Shown here piece after piece: positions 1 to 9,319 of a stretch of 64,000 nucleotides of DNA (position 1 is the first letter of the stretch; each line of letters starts with the position of its first letter). The notes beneath the pieces are model-generated. The model saw only the letters and a program-made list of their open reading frames with translations, did no database searches and had not been told where the DNA came from. Position numbers and translations under genes: made by a program. Source of the stretch: Chromatiales bacterium (GTDB lineage: Bacteria > Pseudomonadota > Gammaproteobacteria > UBA6429); NCBI GenBank assembly GCA_027076405.1, contig JALTJN010000365.1, positions 86,810 to 150,809 on the forward strand, read 5' to 3'.

Positions 1-38
1 AGATTATAGCGCCCTATTTCACCCACGAGAAAAACTCA

Positions 39-896
39 ATGACTGCTCAAATTATTGATGGCAAACATGTTGCCGCTGAACTCCGTAAATCTCTAAAAAT
101 CCGCATAGATAAGCGATTAGCGGACGGGCTTCGCAAACCGGGGCTGGCAGTGATTTTAGTGGGAAATGACCCTGCTTCTGAAGTCTATGTGAGAAACAAG
201 CGTAAAGGCTGTGAAGATACCGGTATTGAGTCACTGGCTTATGATCTTGATAGTGATACAACAGAAGAAAAGCTCCTTAATTTAATCGATGAGCTAAATG
301 AGAATGACGCGGTAGACGGTATTTTAGTGCAACTTCCCCTCCCCGCTCATATTGATACTGAAATTGTCATTGAACGTATTCACCCGCAAAAAGATGTTGA
401 TGGTTTTCACCCGTATAATGTCGGCCGCTTAGCATCTCGCATGCCGGTTTTACGTCCTTGTACTCCTCGAGGTGTCATGACTTTGCTTGAAAGCACAGGT
501 GAGCCTATTCGTGGACAAAATGCCGTTATTGTTGGTGCATCAAATCATGTCGGGCGACCAATGGCGTTGGAATTATTACTCGCTGGCTGCACTGTGACTG
601 TCTGTCACCGCTTTACAAAAGATCTTGCAGCCCAGGTCGGCAGAGCAGATATTCTTGTTGTTGCTGTGGGTAAACCGGGAATTGTTAAAGGTGAATGGAT
701 AAAATCCGGTGCGGTTGTTATAGATGTAGGTATTAACCGTACAGAAGACGGTAAGCTGATTGGAGATATTGATTTTCCTACAGCAAAAGAGAAAGCTGGC
801 TGGATTACCCCCGTCCCCGGTGGTGTTGGCCCAATGACCGTAGCAACTTTGCTACAAAATACGACGGATGCAGCAGAAAACTTTCACGATAAATAA
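39..896 (+). CDS. folD: Bifunctional methylenetetrahydrofolate dehydrogenase / methenyltetrahydrofolate cyclohydrolase
   Basis: This cytosolic enzyme interconverts 5,10-methylene-THF, 5,10-methenyl-THF and 10-formyl-THF with NADP, feeding purine and formyl-Met-tRNA synthesis. The 285-residue length is normal for the family. Visible signatures are Tyr50 and Lys54 in YVRNK (the catalytic Tyr/Lys pair of FolD), QLPLP at 98-102, [11 protein letters not shown] at 119-129, the nucleotide-binding GASNHVGRP at 166-174 and [10 protein letters not shown] at 258-267. It starts at the ATG at position 39. Its promoter lies mostly outside the window. It is convergent with the gene at 943-1584, with cysS beyond; folD and cysS are also close together in other gammaproteobacteria. 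Confidence 0.98.
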   Translation: MTAQIIDGKHVAAELRKSLKIRIDKRLADGLRKPGLAVILVGNDPASEVYVRNKRKGCEDTGIESLAYDLDSDTTEEKLLNLIDELNENDAVDGILVQLPLPAHIDTEIVIERIHPQKDVDGFHPYNVGRLASRMPVLRPCTPRGVMTLLESTGEPIRGQNAVIVGASNHVGRPMALELLLAGCTVTVCHRFTKDLAAQVGRADILVVAVGKPGIVKGEWIKSGAVVIDVGINRTEDGKLIGDIDFPTAKEKAGWITPVPGGVGPMTVATLLQNTTDAAENFHDK

Positions 897-942
897 CTGC
901 CGTACAGGTCAGGGCGGGCATTAAGTCAGTCTGCAAAAAATA

Positions 943-1584
943 CTATTGTGGAATAATATACTTGCCTAATGATGTTTGTGTTAAGCCATGAAAACATTCG
1001 TTATATTCTTTTGTACCAATAATCTCATCAGGATCATTTATTAAATCATCTTCATCCAGAAGTAAATTAACCACCTGGCCTTGAATATTTTTGCCCTCAC
1101 AACGTTCGAGTATAACGTCGCCAGATGCATCAAAACTACGAAAAGCGTGTAAATTACCATCATAATGATGAATGCTTATTAATGTTTGAGTTGGCGCATT
1201 ATGATAAAAAGGCAAGTAAGCGGCCATAAAATCACGTGTAACACGCCCCTTATCATCACGTACATAAACTTCTATTGTATGCAGTGTTTTCGGGTCATTC
1301 TTTTCCCATTGCACCTGACTAATCAGTCTTCCATGATCCAGATATTGATGTTCAATATAAAAGTTTTTTACATTCGCATAACCGCCAATGCTCGTTTTAA
1401 CTTCAAGATTTTTTCCATCTGTTAATTTTTTATGCAGCTTTAAACTATCGTATGCAAATTTGTTCCAGACACGAACGTGAACGTTATCTTCTTTCATCGC
1501 TTCTGTAGCAAAAACAGCGGTAGACAAAAAGCCCAATAAAAAGATAGAAAGGATTACTTTACTCAAGTGAATAAAATTAAACAT
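943..1584 (-). CDS. Exported protein of unknown function
   Basis: I do not recognise this protein. I place the start at the ATG at 1584 (213 residues), because the N-terminus then begins MFNFIHLSKVILSIFLLGFL followed by an STAVFA|TEA-type signal-peptidase site, and AGGGA lies about 10 bases upstream. A longer in-frame reading to 1644 adds 20 residues that spoil the signal peptide. The mature part is hydrophilic, rich in His, Asp and Tyr, with predicted beta-type stretches and two Cys near the C-terminus (ERCEG, NECFHG). It lies just downstream of cysS on the same strand (about 80 bases), so it may be co-transcribed. A periplasmic location is inferred. Confidence 0.75.
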   Translation of the reverse strand: MFNFIHLSKVILSIFLLGFLSTAVFATEAMKEDNVHVRVWNKFAYDSLKLHKKLTDGKNLEVKTSIGGYANVKNFYIEHQYLDHGRLISQVQWEKNDPKTLHTIEVYVRDDKGRVTRDFMAAYLPFYHNAPTQTLISIHHYDGNLHAFRSFDASGDVILERCEGKNIQGQVVNLLLDEDDLINDPDEIIGTKEYNECFHGLTQTSLGKYIIPQ

Positions 1585-1664
1585 ATTGACATCATCCCTA
1601 AAATTAATATCATGAAAGTAATAAGACCCGTAATATTTCAGCAAGTTCCGATTTTTAACGACAG

Positions 1665-3056
1665 CTATTCCCTTCTCCAGCTCGTGGTTCCACCGGCATC
1701 TTCAAGAATAACCCCTTTTTCTTTCAAGAGGTCACGGATTCTATCGCTTTCAGCCCAATCCTTTGTTTCGCGAGCCTGAATGCGCTGTGCAATCAAGTCT
1801 TCTATCTCACTTTCCGATATATCGCTTGCATGGGAGGTGCCGCGTAAAAACTGTTCAGGTTCCTGAGTTAATAAACCAATTAAACCTGCTAACTCTCGTA
1901 AAATAGCCGCTAAACTTATTGCTTTTGTTTGGTCTTTTTCTTTAATGAGATTTATTTCTTTTGCCAAATCAAATAAAACAGGCAGTACTTCAGCGGTATT
2001 AAAGTCATCGTTCATTGCGGTATGAACCCGCTGATGATATTCGGTGTCTTTTTCATTATTTGGTACAGTTTCAATGCCCCGTAATGCGGTATACAACGTG
2101 GTTAATGCCGCTTTTGCATTATCGAGCTGTTTATCCGAATAATTTAACGGGCTGCGATAATGACTGGTTAAAATAAAGTAACGAAGCACTTCAGGATCAT
2201 ATTTCGCTGTGACATCACGAATGGTAAAAAAGTTACCCAGTGACTTCGACATTTTCTCGTCATCAATCCGTACAAAACCATTATGCATCCAGATATTGGC
2301 AAACTTCTCGCCCGTTGCCGCTTCTGACTGGGCAATTTCATTTTCATGATGCGGAAATTGTAAATCCATCCCGCCACCATGAATATCAAAATGATGTCCC
2401 AGACACTCTGTTGACATTGCAGAGCATTCTATATGCCAGCCCGGTCGCCCTTTTCCCCATGGCGAATCCCAGCTGGGTTCTTCTGGTTTGGCCGATTTCC
2501 ACAAGACAAAATCAAGCGGATCATGTTTAGCCTCATCCACCGCCACTCGTTCACCGGAACGTAAATCTTCAATATGTTTACCTGACAACTGGCCATAATT
2601 CTTGAATTTATTGACGGCGTAATACACATCACCATTATCAGCGGCATATGCAAAGCCTTTCTCAACCAGTGTATTCACCATTGAGATTATCTGCTCCATA
2701 TATAAAGTGGCGCGAGGTTCCTGATTTGGGGGTAAAACACCTAAGGCTTGTGAATCATGGTGCATTTCATCAATGAACCGTCCGGTCAGCTGATTGAAGT
2801 CTTCGCCATTTTCATTGGCACGGGCAATGATTTTGTCGTCAATATCGGTAATGTTACGAATATATGTGACATGTTCTTTGCCATAAACCTCGCATAAATA
2901 CCGGTAAATCACATCAAATACCACAAGCACACGCGCATGACCGATATGGCACATGTCATAAACGGTCATACCGCAAACGTACATACGAATATTGTTCAGA
3001 TCGAGGGGTTTAAATTCTTCTTTCTGGCGTGTCAGGGTATTGTGTATTTGTAACAT
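1665..3056 (-). CDS. cysS: Cysteinyl-tRNA synthetase
   Basis: This class I aminoacyl-tRNA synthetase charges tRNA-Cys in the cytosol. The 463 residues match the usual length (E. coli 461). Cys28, Cys211, His236 and Glu240 fall at the spacing of the known zinc ligands that select cysteine. The HIGH signature is residues 37-40 and KMSKS is 268-272. The C-terminal anticodon-binding helical domain is present ([12 protein letters not shown] near 435). The start is the ATG at 3056. It is divergent from the cyclophilin gene at 3235, with a 178-base gap that should hold both promoters. The cysS/ppiB/lpxH neighbourhood is conserved in gammaproteobacteria. Confidence 0.98.
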   Translation of the reverse strand: MLQIHNTLTRQKEEFKPLDLNNIRMYVCGMTVYDMCHIGHARVLVVFDVIYRYLCEVYGKEHVTYIRNITDIDDKIIARANENGEDFNQLTGRFIDEMHHDSQALGVLPPNQEPRATLYMEQIISMVNTLVEKGFAYAADNGDVYYAVNKFKNYGQLSGKHIEDLRSGERVAVDEAKHDPLDFVLWKSAKPEEPSWDSPWGKGRPGWHIECSAMSTECLGHHFDIHGGGMDLQFPHHENEIAQSEAATGEKFANIWMHNGFVRIDDEKMSKSLGNFFTIRDVTAKYDPEVLRYFILTSHYRSPLNYSDKQLDNAKAALTTLYTALRGIETVPNNEKDTEYHQRVHTAMNDDFNTAEVLPVLFDLAKEINLIKEKDQTKAISLAAILRELAGLIGLLTQEPEQFLRGTSHASDISESEIEDLIAQRIQARETKDWAESDRIRDLLKEKGVILEDAGGTTSWRRE

Positions 3057-3234
3057 AAATATCGATCGTCTTTTCTCAGGGTTTTATAAGACCGCTAGAA
3101 TAACGGAAAAATGCAGTGTGCGTAACAAATCTAGAGACAAATTCGCTCAAACCCATTATTATTCGCAGCGGCAGAAATGATATTCAACAAATTATTTACA
3201 CTCAACTTATTTACACCCAACAACAGATAAAATT

Positions 3235-3840
3235 ATGCGATATATACTAATTACGATAACCAGCCTATTACTCCTGATTTCAAGCGCAAATGCAGCAGAC
3301 GATATAACTAAAAAACGTGTTCAGCTGGAAACATCGGAAGGGAATATTTTACTTGAACTCGATATAACTCGAGCCCCTCTGAGTGTATTAAACTTTATGA
3401 ATTATGTACGTAGCGGGTTTTATGATGGCACCATTTTTCATCGTGTGATTAAGAACTTTATGATTCAGGGTGGCGGTTTTACTCCGGAGTTAGCACGAAA
3501 AGCTACAAAAGCACCCATCCTTAACGAAGCGGATAATGGCTTAAAAAATAACCGTGGCACCATTGCTATGGCGAGAACAGCTGACCCACATTCCGCGACA
3601 GCACAGTTTTTTATTAACGTGAAGGATAATCCTTTTCTCAATCATACAAGTAAAACACCCCGAGGCTGGGGATATGCCGTATTTGGTCATGTTATCAAGG
3701 GAATGAACGTAGTAGATAAAATACGAAATGTTCGCACCGGCCCCAATGGTCCCTTTGCGAGTGATGTTCCTCTAAAAATGGTCATTATTCACAAAGCCAC
3801 TATTATTGATGACAAACCATCTAAGAAAACAAAAAAATAA
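3235..3840 (+). CDS. ppiA: Periplasmic cyclophilin-type peptidyl-prolyl cis-trans isomerase
   Basis: This protein catalyses cis-trans isomerisation of Xaa-Pro bonds, here in exported proteins. Residues 1-20 form a clear signal peptide ending SSANA|AD. The cyclophilin core follows: IFHRV (catalytic Arg near 76), [27 protein letters not shown] and the C-terminal [18 protein letters not shown]. The protein ends in a lysine-rich tail (KPSKKTKK). It precedes the cytosolic paralogue by 25 bases, and the two cores are clearly similar, which suggests a tandem duplication followed by addition or loss of the signal peptide. The name ppiA is given because of the export signal; orthology to E. coli PpiA is inferred. 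Confidence 0.9.
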   Translation: MRYILITITSLLLLISSANAADDITKKRVQLETSEGNILLELDITRAPLSVLNFMNYVRSGFYDGTIFHRVIKNFMIQGGGFTPELARKATKAPILNEADNGLKNNRGTIAMARTADPHSATAQFFINVKDNPFLNHTSKTPRGWGYAVFGHVIKGMNVVDKIRNVRTGPNGPFASDVPLKMVIIHKATIIDDKPSKKTKK

Positions 3841-3865
3841 TTTATTAAATTTGAAGGATTTTATT

Positions 3866-4360
3866 ATGATTAAAATGATCACAAACAAAGGCACTATTGT
3901 TATTGAACTTGATGCTGAAAAAGCCCCTGAAACAGTTGCTAACTTTGAACAGTACGCAAAAGACGGTTTTTATAACGGTACTATTTTTCATCGCGTTATT
4001 AATGGTTTTATGATTCAGGGTGGCGGTATGGAACCCGGCATGAAAGAAAAAGCAACTCGTGACAGCATTAAGAATGAAGCTGAAAATGGTTTATCCAATG
4101 ATCGTGGTACTATCGCAATGGCACGTACACCTGATCCACATTCAGCATCCTCCCAGTTTTTTATAAACCTAAAAGATAATAATTTCCTTAACTTTACATC
4201 TGCTGATGCACAGGGCTTTGGCTACTGTGTTTTTGGTAAAGTCGTTGAAGGCATGGATATTGTTGATGAAATTGAAAAAGTTGCAACAGGCTCGCACGGT
4301 GGTCATCAGGACGTTCCAACTGAAGATGTCATCATTGAAAGTGTAGAAGTTGAAGATTAA
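3866..4360 (+). CDS. ppiB: Cytosolic cyclophilin-type peptidyl-prolyl cis-trans isomerase B
   Basis: This is a 164-residue cytosolic proline isomerase, the usual length for PpiB. Core motifs are present: [34 protein letters not shown] and [19 protein letters not shown]. The start is the ATG at 3866, with GAAGGA 7 bases upstream. A longer open frame to 3806 overlaps ppiA and has no cyclophilin homology, so I reject it. The gene sits 25 bases after ppiA and 35 bases before lpxH, so the three genes are probably one transcript. ppiB next to lpxH is a common gammaproteobacterial arrangement. Confidence 0.96.
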   Translation: MIKMITNKGTIVIELDAEKAPETVANFEQYAKDGFYNGTIFHRVINGFMIQGGGMEPGMKEKATRDSIKNEAENGLSNDRGTIAMARTPDPHSASSQFFINLKDNNFLNFTSADAQGFGYCVFGKVVEGMDIVDEIEKVATGSHGGHQDVPTEDVIIESVEVED

Positions 4361-4395
4361 ATTAAATCTTTAATTAAAACAGCACGGCTTTATCT

Positions 4396-5121
4396 GTGAG
4401 TACTTTATTTATTTCTGATCTTCACCTTAGCAGTGAACGTGAAAACATTACAGCGCTGTTTATAAAATTTCTCGATCAAAGGGCGTCCCAAGCGGACGCC
4501 CTTTATATTCTGGGCGATTTATTTGAAGTCTGGCCCGGTGATGACATGATTCAACCTGACTATCAATCCAGTATAGTCAAAATGAAACAGCTCGCCGATA
4601 ACGGCCTCCCCCTCTATGTTATGCAAGGTAATCGTGATTTTCTGATGGCTGACAAGTTTGCCGAAGTATCCGGTGCTACCTTAATTGAAGATCCGGCTAT
4701 TATTGATCTCTATGGTGTACCTACCCTGCTAATGCATGGAGATACGCTTTGCACTGATGATGTCGACTATCAAAAATTTCGCATCATGGTCAGAGATCCT
4801 CTCTGGAAAAAAGAATTTTTTGCTAAACCGGATGAAGAGCGTTTAGCCATGACAACAAAATACCGTAAAATCAGTAAAGACGAGACAGCAAAAAAATCAA
4901 TGGAAATTATGGATGTAAATCAACAAGCCGTTGAAAACATCATGCAGGAAAAAAACATCAATCAGCTTATTCACGGGCACACTCATCGTCCTGCCATCCA
5001 TGACTTTAACGTCAATGGACAAGCAAAAAAACGAATCGTATTAGGTGACTGGTTTAAACATGGAAGCGTTTTGGTTTGTGATGAAAAGGGTTGTCAGTTA
5101 GAATCACTTCCCGAATTATAG
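4396..5121 (+). CDS. lpxH: UDP-2,3-diacylglucosamine diphosphatase (lipid A synthesis)
   Basis: LpxH cleaves UDP-2,3-diacylglucosamine to lipid X and UMP at the cytosolic face of the inner membrane, the fourth step of lipid A synthesis. The 241 residues carry the calcineurin-type metallophosphoesterase set: DLHLS near 8-12, GDLFEVW near 41-47, GNRDF near 78-82, LMHGDTLCTDD near 112-122 and HGHTHRP near 195-201. The start is a GTG at 4396; no upstream ATG is in frame with a better context. It closes the ppiA-ppiB-lpxH run, and a palindromic repeat follows at once and probably acts as terminator. Confidence 0.97.
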   Translation: MSTLFISDLHLSSERENITALFIKFLDQRASQADALYILGDLFEVWPGDDMIQPDYQSSIVKMKQLADNGLPLYVMQGNRDFLMADKFAEVSGATLIEDPAIIDLYGVPTLLMHGDTLCTDDVDYQKFRIMVRDPLWKKEFFAKPDEERLAMTTKYRKISKDETAKKSMEIMDVNQQAVENIMQEKNINQLIHGHTHRPAIHDFNVNGQAKKRIVLGDWFKHGSVLVCDEKGCQLESLPEL

Positions 5122-5131
5122 AATTGACTTG

Positions 5132-5159
5132 TGTAGGTTGGCCTTCATGCCGACCTACA
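5132..5159. repeat. GTAGGTYGGC palindromic repeat, single copy
   Basis: The arms GTAGGTTGGC (5133-5142) and GCCGACCTAC (5149-5158) pair around a 6-base loop with one mismatch. The element fills the 39-base gap between the convergent lpxH and the lipoprotein gene, so it is well placed to act as a bidirectional terminator. The same motif recurs at 31735-31883 and 35562-35684, which makes it an interspersed family, not a one-off hairpin. Confidence 0.85.
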
Positions 5160-5160
5160 T

Positions 5161-5910
5161 TTATTCTTTGAAATTGACTTTACCTTCCCGTAACTCTGTC
5201 ACCGTATAATTCTTATAACCTTCAGGTAGAACAAACAATTTAGGATCAGCTTTATAGTTCACATCATAGTCAACCAATGAACGCATATACTCTCGTTGTC
5301 CCCATTCTTGTATTGGGAATCCAAAAGCAAGTTGTCGTACAGGTTCAAACGTGGTTAAGGTCATTTCGCAAGCCTCGTGCATGTCTGCAGGCATATTATT
5401 AAAAGTTACCCTGCTGTCTGTTGCCATCAACTGATGAAATTCTGTTAGTGCTAACACAACATCTGGCATAAGACCTTTAACTGCAACTACGTCATAACAA
5501 ATTTTATTATTAGTGCTGAGCTGGTAACGCCTTGCAACTTCACCGTTAATGGTTGGTGCACCTTTCATTTTTTCTAATTTTTTAACTGTATGCGTTAACT
5601 TAAACGGTGGCTCAAAAACCTGCCCTTTCTTTAATTTTTTTTCATGGATAGCCATAATGCGTTTTTCATCAGGATCTACGCTATAAACAACTTTTTTCAG
5701 TCGATCAAATAAAACAAAGTTTTGAGCGCCTTCACCATCGTCAACACGAACGAAGTTTTTATTTATAATCATTCGGGTTTGATATGGATCAACGCCCTTT
5801 TCCTGCTCCATAAATAATACAAGTGTGTCACCCTGTTCTTTTTTTGCACATGACGTCAGCAAATTTAACACAACAATACTCGAGACAATTAAAAATAATA
5901 TTTTTTTCAT
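5161..5910 (-). CDS. Predicted lipoprotein of unknown function
   Basis: The 249-residue product begins with a lipoprotein signal: MKKILFLIV, a hydrophobic core and the lipobox LLTSC, with the lipidated Cys at residue 21. The next residues are AKKEQ; there is no Asp at +2, so outer-membrane sorting is more likely than inner-membrane retention (inference). The mature protein is rich in beta-type segments (TRMIINKNFVRVDDG, NFVLFDRLKKVVYSVD), reminiscent of LolA/DUF4412-like domains, but I cannot assign a family. It lies 9 bases downstream of the DUF455 gene, with the kinase gene before that, as the last gene of a three-gene unit. Confidence 0.8.
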   Translation of the reverse strand: MKKILFLIVSSIVVLNLLTSCAKKEQGDTLVLFMEQEKGVDPYQTRMIINKNFVRVDDGEGAQNFVLFDRLKKVVYSVDPDEKRIMAIHEKKLKKGQVFEPPFKLTHTVKKLEKMKGAPTINGEVARRYQLSTNNKICYDVVAVKGLMPDVVLALTEFHQLMATDSRVTFNNMPADMHEACEMTLTTFEPVRQLAFGFPIQEWGQREYMRSLVDYDVNYKADPKLFVLPEGYKNYTVTELREGKVNFKE

Positions 5911-5919
5911 AACAACCTT

Positions 5920-6723
5920 TTAATTTGCAGATTCTAAAAACAATAATTCTTCTTCAGTAAAGCCGGCACGCTTTCTAACATCATGATCAAATGGTCCACG
6001 TAAACGACCTTGCATATATTCATTAATTAAATTTTTGAATATTTCTTCAGAGTTTAGCTGACGTTGTTCACAAAGATAACGAAACCATCTTGTACCCGCT
6101 TCAACATGACCAATTTCATCACGATGTATGATAGCTAAAATATCAACCGCTTTGTTATCCCCGATACCTTTGAGTTTTTTGACAATACCCGGGGTAACAT
6201 CCAGCCCACGCGCTTCAAGCACTCTTGGCACTAGTGCCATTCGAACCATCGGGTCAAAAGCAGTTTCAAGCGCGCTTTCCCATAAGCCATTATGAGCGGT
6301 AAAATCACCGTAAGCATAACCTAAAGAAGCTAAATGCTCACTTAATAATTCAAAATGACAGGCCTCTTCTTTAGCAACGTTCACCCAGTCATTATAAAAT
6401 TCATTCGGCATATCCTGAAAACGATATACCGCATCCCACGCAAGATTAATCGCATTAAATTCGATATGACATATTGAATGCAGCAAGGCCGCATGCCCTT
6501 CTTCACTGGTTATTTTACGTCGATTCAATTCTCGTGGAGGAACTAATTCCGGTTTATCAGGACGGCCTGGCGCTTCAAACCTTAATATTGGCGAGACATT
6601 GTCTACTGACAATTTATCTTGTTGCCATAACTCAGCAGTTTTATAACTCAAACTAATTTTTTCAGCAGGTAAACAGGCTTGCAGGCATTTCTCAGCCTGC
6701 TTAAATACAGATGGTTGACTCAT
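5920..6723 (-). CDS. DUF455 family ferritin-like protein
   Basis: The protein has 267 residues. The middle carries the paired carboxylate/His pattern of the ferritin-like fold: EEGHAALLHSICHIEFNAINLAWD near 75-98, then KEEACHFELLSEHL near 118-131, then HRDEIGHVEAGTRWF near 200-214. These E...ExxH pairs are typical di-metal ligands, and this arrangement is that of the DUF455 family, sometimes related to tRNA hydroxylase MiaE. The substrate is unknown. It starts at the ATG at 6723, 36 bases after the glycerate kinase gene and 9 bases before the lipoprotein gene, so the three are probably one operon. Confidence 0.9.
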   Translation of the reverse strand: MSQPSVFKQAEKCLQACLPAEKISLSYKTAELWQQDKLSVDNVSPILRFEAPGRPDKPELVPPRELNRRKITSEEGHAALLHSICHIEFNAINLAWDAVYRFQDMPNEFYNDWVNVAKEEACHFELLSEHLASLGYAYGDFTAHNGLWESALETAFDPMVRMALVPRVLEARGLDVTPGIVKKLKGIGDNKAVDILAIIHRDEIGHVEAGTRWFRYLCEQRQLNSEEIFKNLINEYMQGRLRGPFDHDVRKRAGFTEEELLFLESAN

Positions 6724-6759
6724 CGGTCTATTTTAACAACTTAGTGTTTGGCCTGCAGC

Positions 6760-7983
6760 TTAAACAGGAGCTTTTATTGCAATCACAAGATCCATCACAT
6801 TCGTCCCGGTCTTTCCGGTTGAAAGTAAATCACCTGCCTGCTCCAGAAAGGAACCGGCATCGGCAGCCTCAAGATAGTCGATTGGCGACCCACAATGCGC
6901 ACCACGCTCTACCGTTTTGCCATCTATAATAGCGCCTGCATCATCTGTTGGGCCATCCGTTCCATCCGTTGCTCCAACTAACACGGTAATACCTTGCGTA
7001 TTTTCTAGCTGAACCGCCAGTGCCAATGCCAAGTGTTGATTACGACCACCCCGCCCCGGCTCTTCGGGTAATGACAGCGTCGGTTCTCCCCCCCAAATAT
7101 GTATACCGGGTTCTGAATGCTGTAACGAGACAGCCAGTTTATCCGCTAGCGCGAGAACATCGCCATACAGTGTTTGGCTATGATAGCTAACCGAATAACC
7201 ACACTGTTTTGCATGTGATATAACAGCCTGACAGGCCTTTTCATTATTAGCAACAATATAAGATTCTACTAAAACACTCGTCTTTACTTGTTCGTAGGAT
7301 ATTTTATTTTTCAGCCAATCGGGTAATTGAGCTTTATCGGCCAATGGTTTATTTTGCTTTGTAGTTACAAATAATCCTGAACCTATAATTGAAATATCAT
7401 CCCCATGTACATCTGAAATAAGATATTGAGTCATTTTATTTACACTTAAATGACAAAGTGCTTTGCCTCCCTTAATGAGAGAGAGCAACTGACGAATGCG
7501 GTTCATTTCATGAATAGGTAAACCACTTGATATCAACCATTGGTTCATTTTTTGCAAAAATTTTAGATCTGCATCCGCTGGTAATACTTCAGCTAAGGCA
7601 GATGTGCCGCCTGAAATTAACGCCAGAAACATTGTATTTTCAGGAATATTATTAATAAATTCCAATAACTTAACACCTGCATCAAGGCTTTTTTGGTTAG
7701 GTATAGGATGCCCTGATTCATAGCAAGGCCAGTCTATCGAGTGATCACCATGCCCTGCCTTAGTGATAATTAACGCGGTTTTAATTTGATCAGATAACAC
7801 ATTTATTGCCCCAGCCATCATCGCAGAAGCTGCTTTACCAACTGCTAAAATAGCAATATCACCTTGTAAAGGTTTTTGATGAAGTTGCTGTTCTACAACA
7901 TGCTGACCATTTACCGCTTCAAGAGCAATAAAATATAAATCACTTAGAATTTGTTTCGGTGTCTGTTGATTTGAGATATTCAC
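6760..7983 (-). CDS. ttuD: Glycerate 2-kinase, MOFRL/GckA-TtuD family
   Basis: The predicted reaction is ATP-dependent phosphorylation of D-glycerate to 2-phosphoglycerate. The 407 residues match the two-domain DUF4147 plus MOFRL family: ILAVGKAASAMMAG near 45-58, ISGGTSALAE near 122-131, GGEPTLSLPEEPGRGGRNQH near 300-319 and the C-terminal MOFRL signature ATDGTDGPTDDAGAIID near 342-358. Members are often mis-labelled hydroxypyruvate reductase. The start appears to be GTG at 7983, since no in-frame ATG occurs before the conserved region. It is the first gene of a minus-strand unit and divergent from the 58-residue membrane protein gene. Confidence 0.9.
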   Translation of the reverse strand: MNISNQQTPKQILSDLYFIALEAVNGQHVVEQQLHQKPLQGDIAILAVGKAASAMMAGAINVLSDQIKTALIITKAGHGDHSIDWPCYESGHPIPNQKSLDAGVKLLEFINNIPENTMFLALISGGTSALAEVLPADADLKFLQKMNQWLISSGLPIHEMNRIRQLLSLIKGGKALCHLSVNKMTQYLISDVHGDDISIIGSGLFVTTKQNKPLADKAQLPDWLKNKISYEQVKTSVLVESYIVANNEKACQAVISHAKQCGYSVSYHSQTLYGDVLALADKLAVSLQHSEPGIHIWGGEPTLSLPEEPGRGGRNQHLALALAVQLENTQGITVLVGATDGTDGPTDDAGAIIDGKTVERGAHCGSPIDYLEAADAGSFLEQAGDLLSTGKTGTNVMDLVIAIKAPV

Positions 7984-8028
7984 AGATATTTTAAAGGGGA
8001 ATTGTGTCCAGATTTAACATTTGTTTCA

Positions 8029-8057
8029 TTGATCTTCATTTTTCTGACTGCTATAAA
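8029..8057 (+). promoter_or_regulatory. Candidate sigma-70 promoter for the small membrane protein gene
   Basis: TTGATC (8029-8034) and TATAAA (8052-8057) are separated by 17 bases, the ideal spacing. Transcription would start near 8064 and give a leader of about 70 bases before the ATG at 8132. It lies in the divergent gap between the glycerate kinase gene and the small membrane protein gene. Called by eye only. Confidence 0.5.
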
Positions 8058-8131
8058 ATACTAAGCAATTATACTTAATTTGTATTGGCGTAGCTAATAT
8101 AAGGATATCGCACAATGCGTTGGAGGTCGTT

Positions 8132-8308
8132 ATGAATATGCCAAAACCAATTTATGAAAGTTTGCCAGTGTTATATGTTATTGGTGGTGTGGCTGCTATT
8201 TCAACAGTTGATTCATTTATGTCTTTTATTTCAGGTATATTACTCGGCGTTTCTGGTGTCATGATTATGTTTTTAAGAAGAAACTATCGCCGTTCAGAAA
8301 ATAGTTAA
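8132..8308 (+). CDS. Small inner-membrane protein, 58 residues
   Basis: GGAGG at 8122-8126 lies 5 bases before the ATG at 8132, which fixes the start; an upstream TTG at 8120 is less likely. The product MNMPKPIYESLPVLY... has two hydrophobic segments (about residues 11-25 and 30-49) and a basic, Arg-rich C-terminus (RRNYRRSENS), so by the positive-inside rule both ends are probably cytosolic. I recall similar short uncharacterised proteins with a PKPIYESLP start in other proteobacteria, but no function is known to me. A promoter-like sequence and a strong terminator flank it, giving a monocistronic unit. Confidence 0.8.
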   Translation: MNMPKPIYESLPVLYVIGGVAAISTVDSFMSFISGILLGVSGVMIMFLRRNYRRSENS

Positions 8309-8340
8309 AACAAGTTAAAAAATACGACTCATGATTATAA

Positions 8341-8367
8341 ACGCCCCGCTCACGGGGCGTTTTTTTA
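8341..8367 (+). terminator. Rho-independent terminator after the 58-residue protein gene
   Basis: ACGCCCCG (8341-8348), the loop CTCA and CGGGGCGT (8353-8360) form a perfect GC-rich 8-bp stem followed directly by seven T residues. It ends the plus-strand unit 33 bases after the stop codon. Confidence 0.95.
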
Positions 8368-8440
8368 TGAATTTAAAATAGCGTAGATAATTAATATGTC
8401 ATAAACTAAAAAAGTCCTAATAAATAAAAATTAAATTAAA

Positions 8441-9316
8441 ATGCCATTATTAAAAGCGATAAAAATAAAAATTAATGAAGCAGGAATAACGAAGTTATTT
8501 TTATCATTTTTATTTATCATCGCGATTACTTTGAATTTAAGTCAAACATTGGACTTGTCGAGTAAACAATATATTGATAAAGCCTTTAATCGTGCCCTTA
8601 TCACCTTTGGTATCGCAAAAACATTAAACGGTGTTATCTCGGTCGCGCAGGGGACAGAAATTGCGATTCAACCTGCCGGAATTGGAGTGAATCTCACACC
8701 AGGACAGATACTTGATCCGGTAAATGATTTGGTAGAACGCTTTTCATGGATAATGCTCGCCAGCACAACATCTTTAGGTATACAAAAGGTTTTTCTAACT
8801 ATGAGTATCTGGCCTGCATTCGGTTATTTTTTAAATGTTATGCTGATACTTGGGCTAATACTCCTTTTTACAAAAACCAAAAACCATCTCAGAATTTTAG
8901 CCATAAGAATATCCCTGTTACTAATTGTTTTACGTTTTATTGTACCTATTACAAGCGTCATCAATGAATCCGTTTATTATGTCTTTCTTGAAAATGAATA
9001 TATTACATCAACAAAGCAACTTGAATTTACATCACAAGAAATTGGACAGCTAAATAACGAAGAAAGCTTTAATACGCCAAATATAAAGAAGAAGTCGGTA
9101 TGGGAAAGTGCAAAAGATTTTTACAAATCCACCTCTGAAATGCTGGATATAAATATTAAAATCGAGAAATATAAAAAAGCGGCTAAAGAATCTACCCAGC
9201 ATATCGTAAATTTAATCGTTGTGTTTATATTTCAAACATTAATCATTCCATTGGGATTCTTGTTCTTAATTTATAATTTGTTTAAATACATTGTCAAAAC
9301 TGACTTTACAATATAG
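8441..9316 (+). CDS. Multi-pass membrane protein of unknown function
   Basis: I do not recognise this 291-residue product. It has an N-terminal hydrophobic segment (about 19-35), a loop of about 80 residues containing VAQGTEIAIQPAGIGVNLTPGQ and DPVNDLVERFSW, two hydrophobic segments (about 127-165), a hydrophilic stretch of about 85 residues rich in Glu, Lys and Ser (about 180-260), and a final membrane segment (about 262-285). This suggests four or five membrane spans with one large soluble loop. The start is the ATG at 8441 in a very A-rich leader with no clear Shine-Dalgarno. Its stop lies 3 bases from that of the convergent GGDEF-EAL gene. Confidence 0.75.
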   Translation: MPLLKAIKIKINEAGITKLFLSFLFIIAITLNLSQTLDLSSKQYIDKAFNRALITFGIAKTLNGVISVAQGTEIAIQPAGIGVNLTPGQILDPVNDLVERFSWIMLASTTSLGIQKVFLTMSIWPAFGYFLNVMLILGLILLFTKTKNHLRILAIRISLLLIVLRFIVPITSVINESVYYVFLENEYITSTKQLEFTSQEIGQLNNEESFNTPNIKKKSVWESAKDFYKSTSEMLDINIKIEKYKKAAKESTQHIVNLIVVFIFQTLIIPLGFLFLIYNLFKYIVKTDFTI

Positions 9317-9319
9317 CTG

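Noticed and set aside
6760..7983. Hydroxypyruvate reductase
   Set aside because: This is an old label for the MOFRL glycerate kinase family; no NAD(P) Rossmann motif is present.
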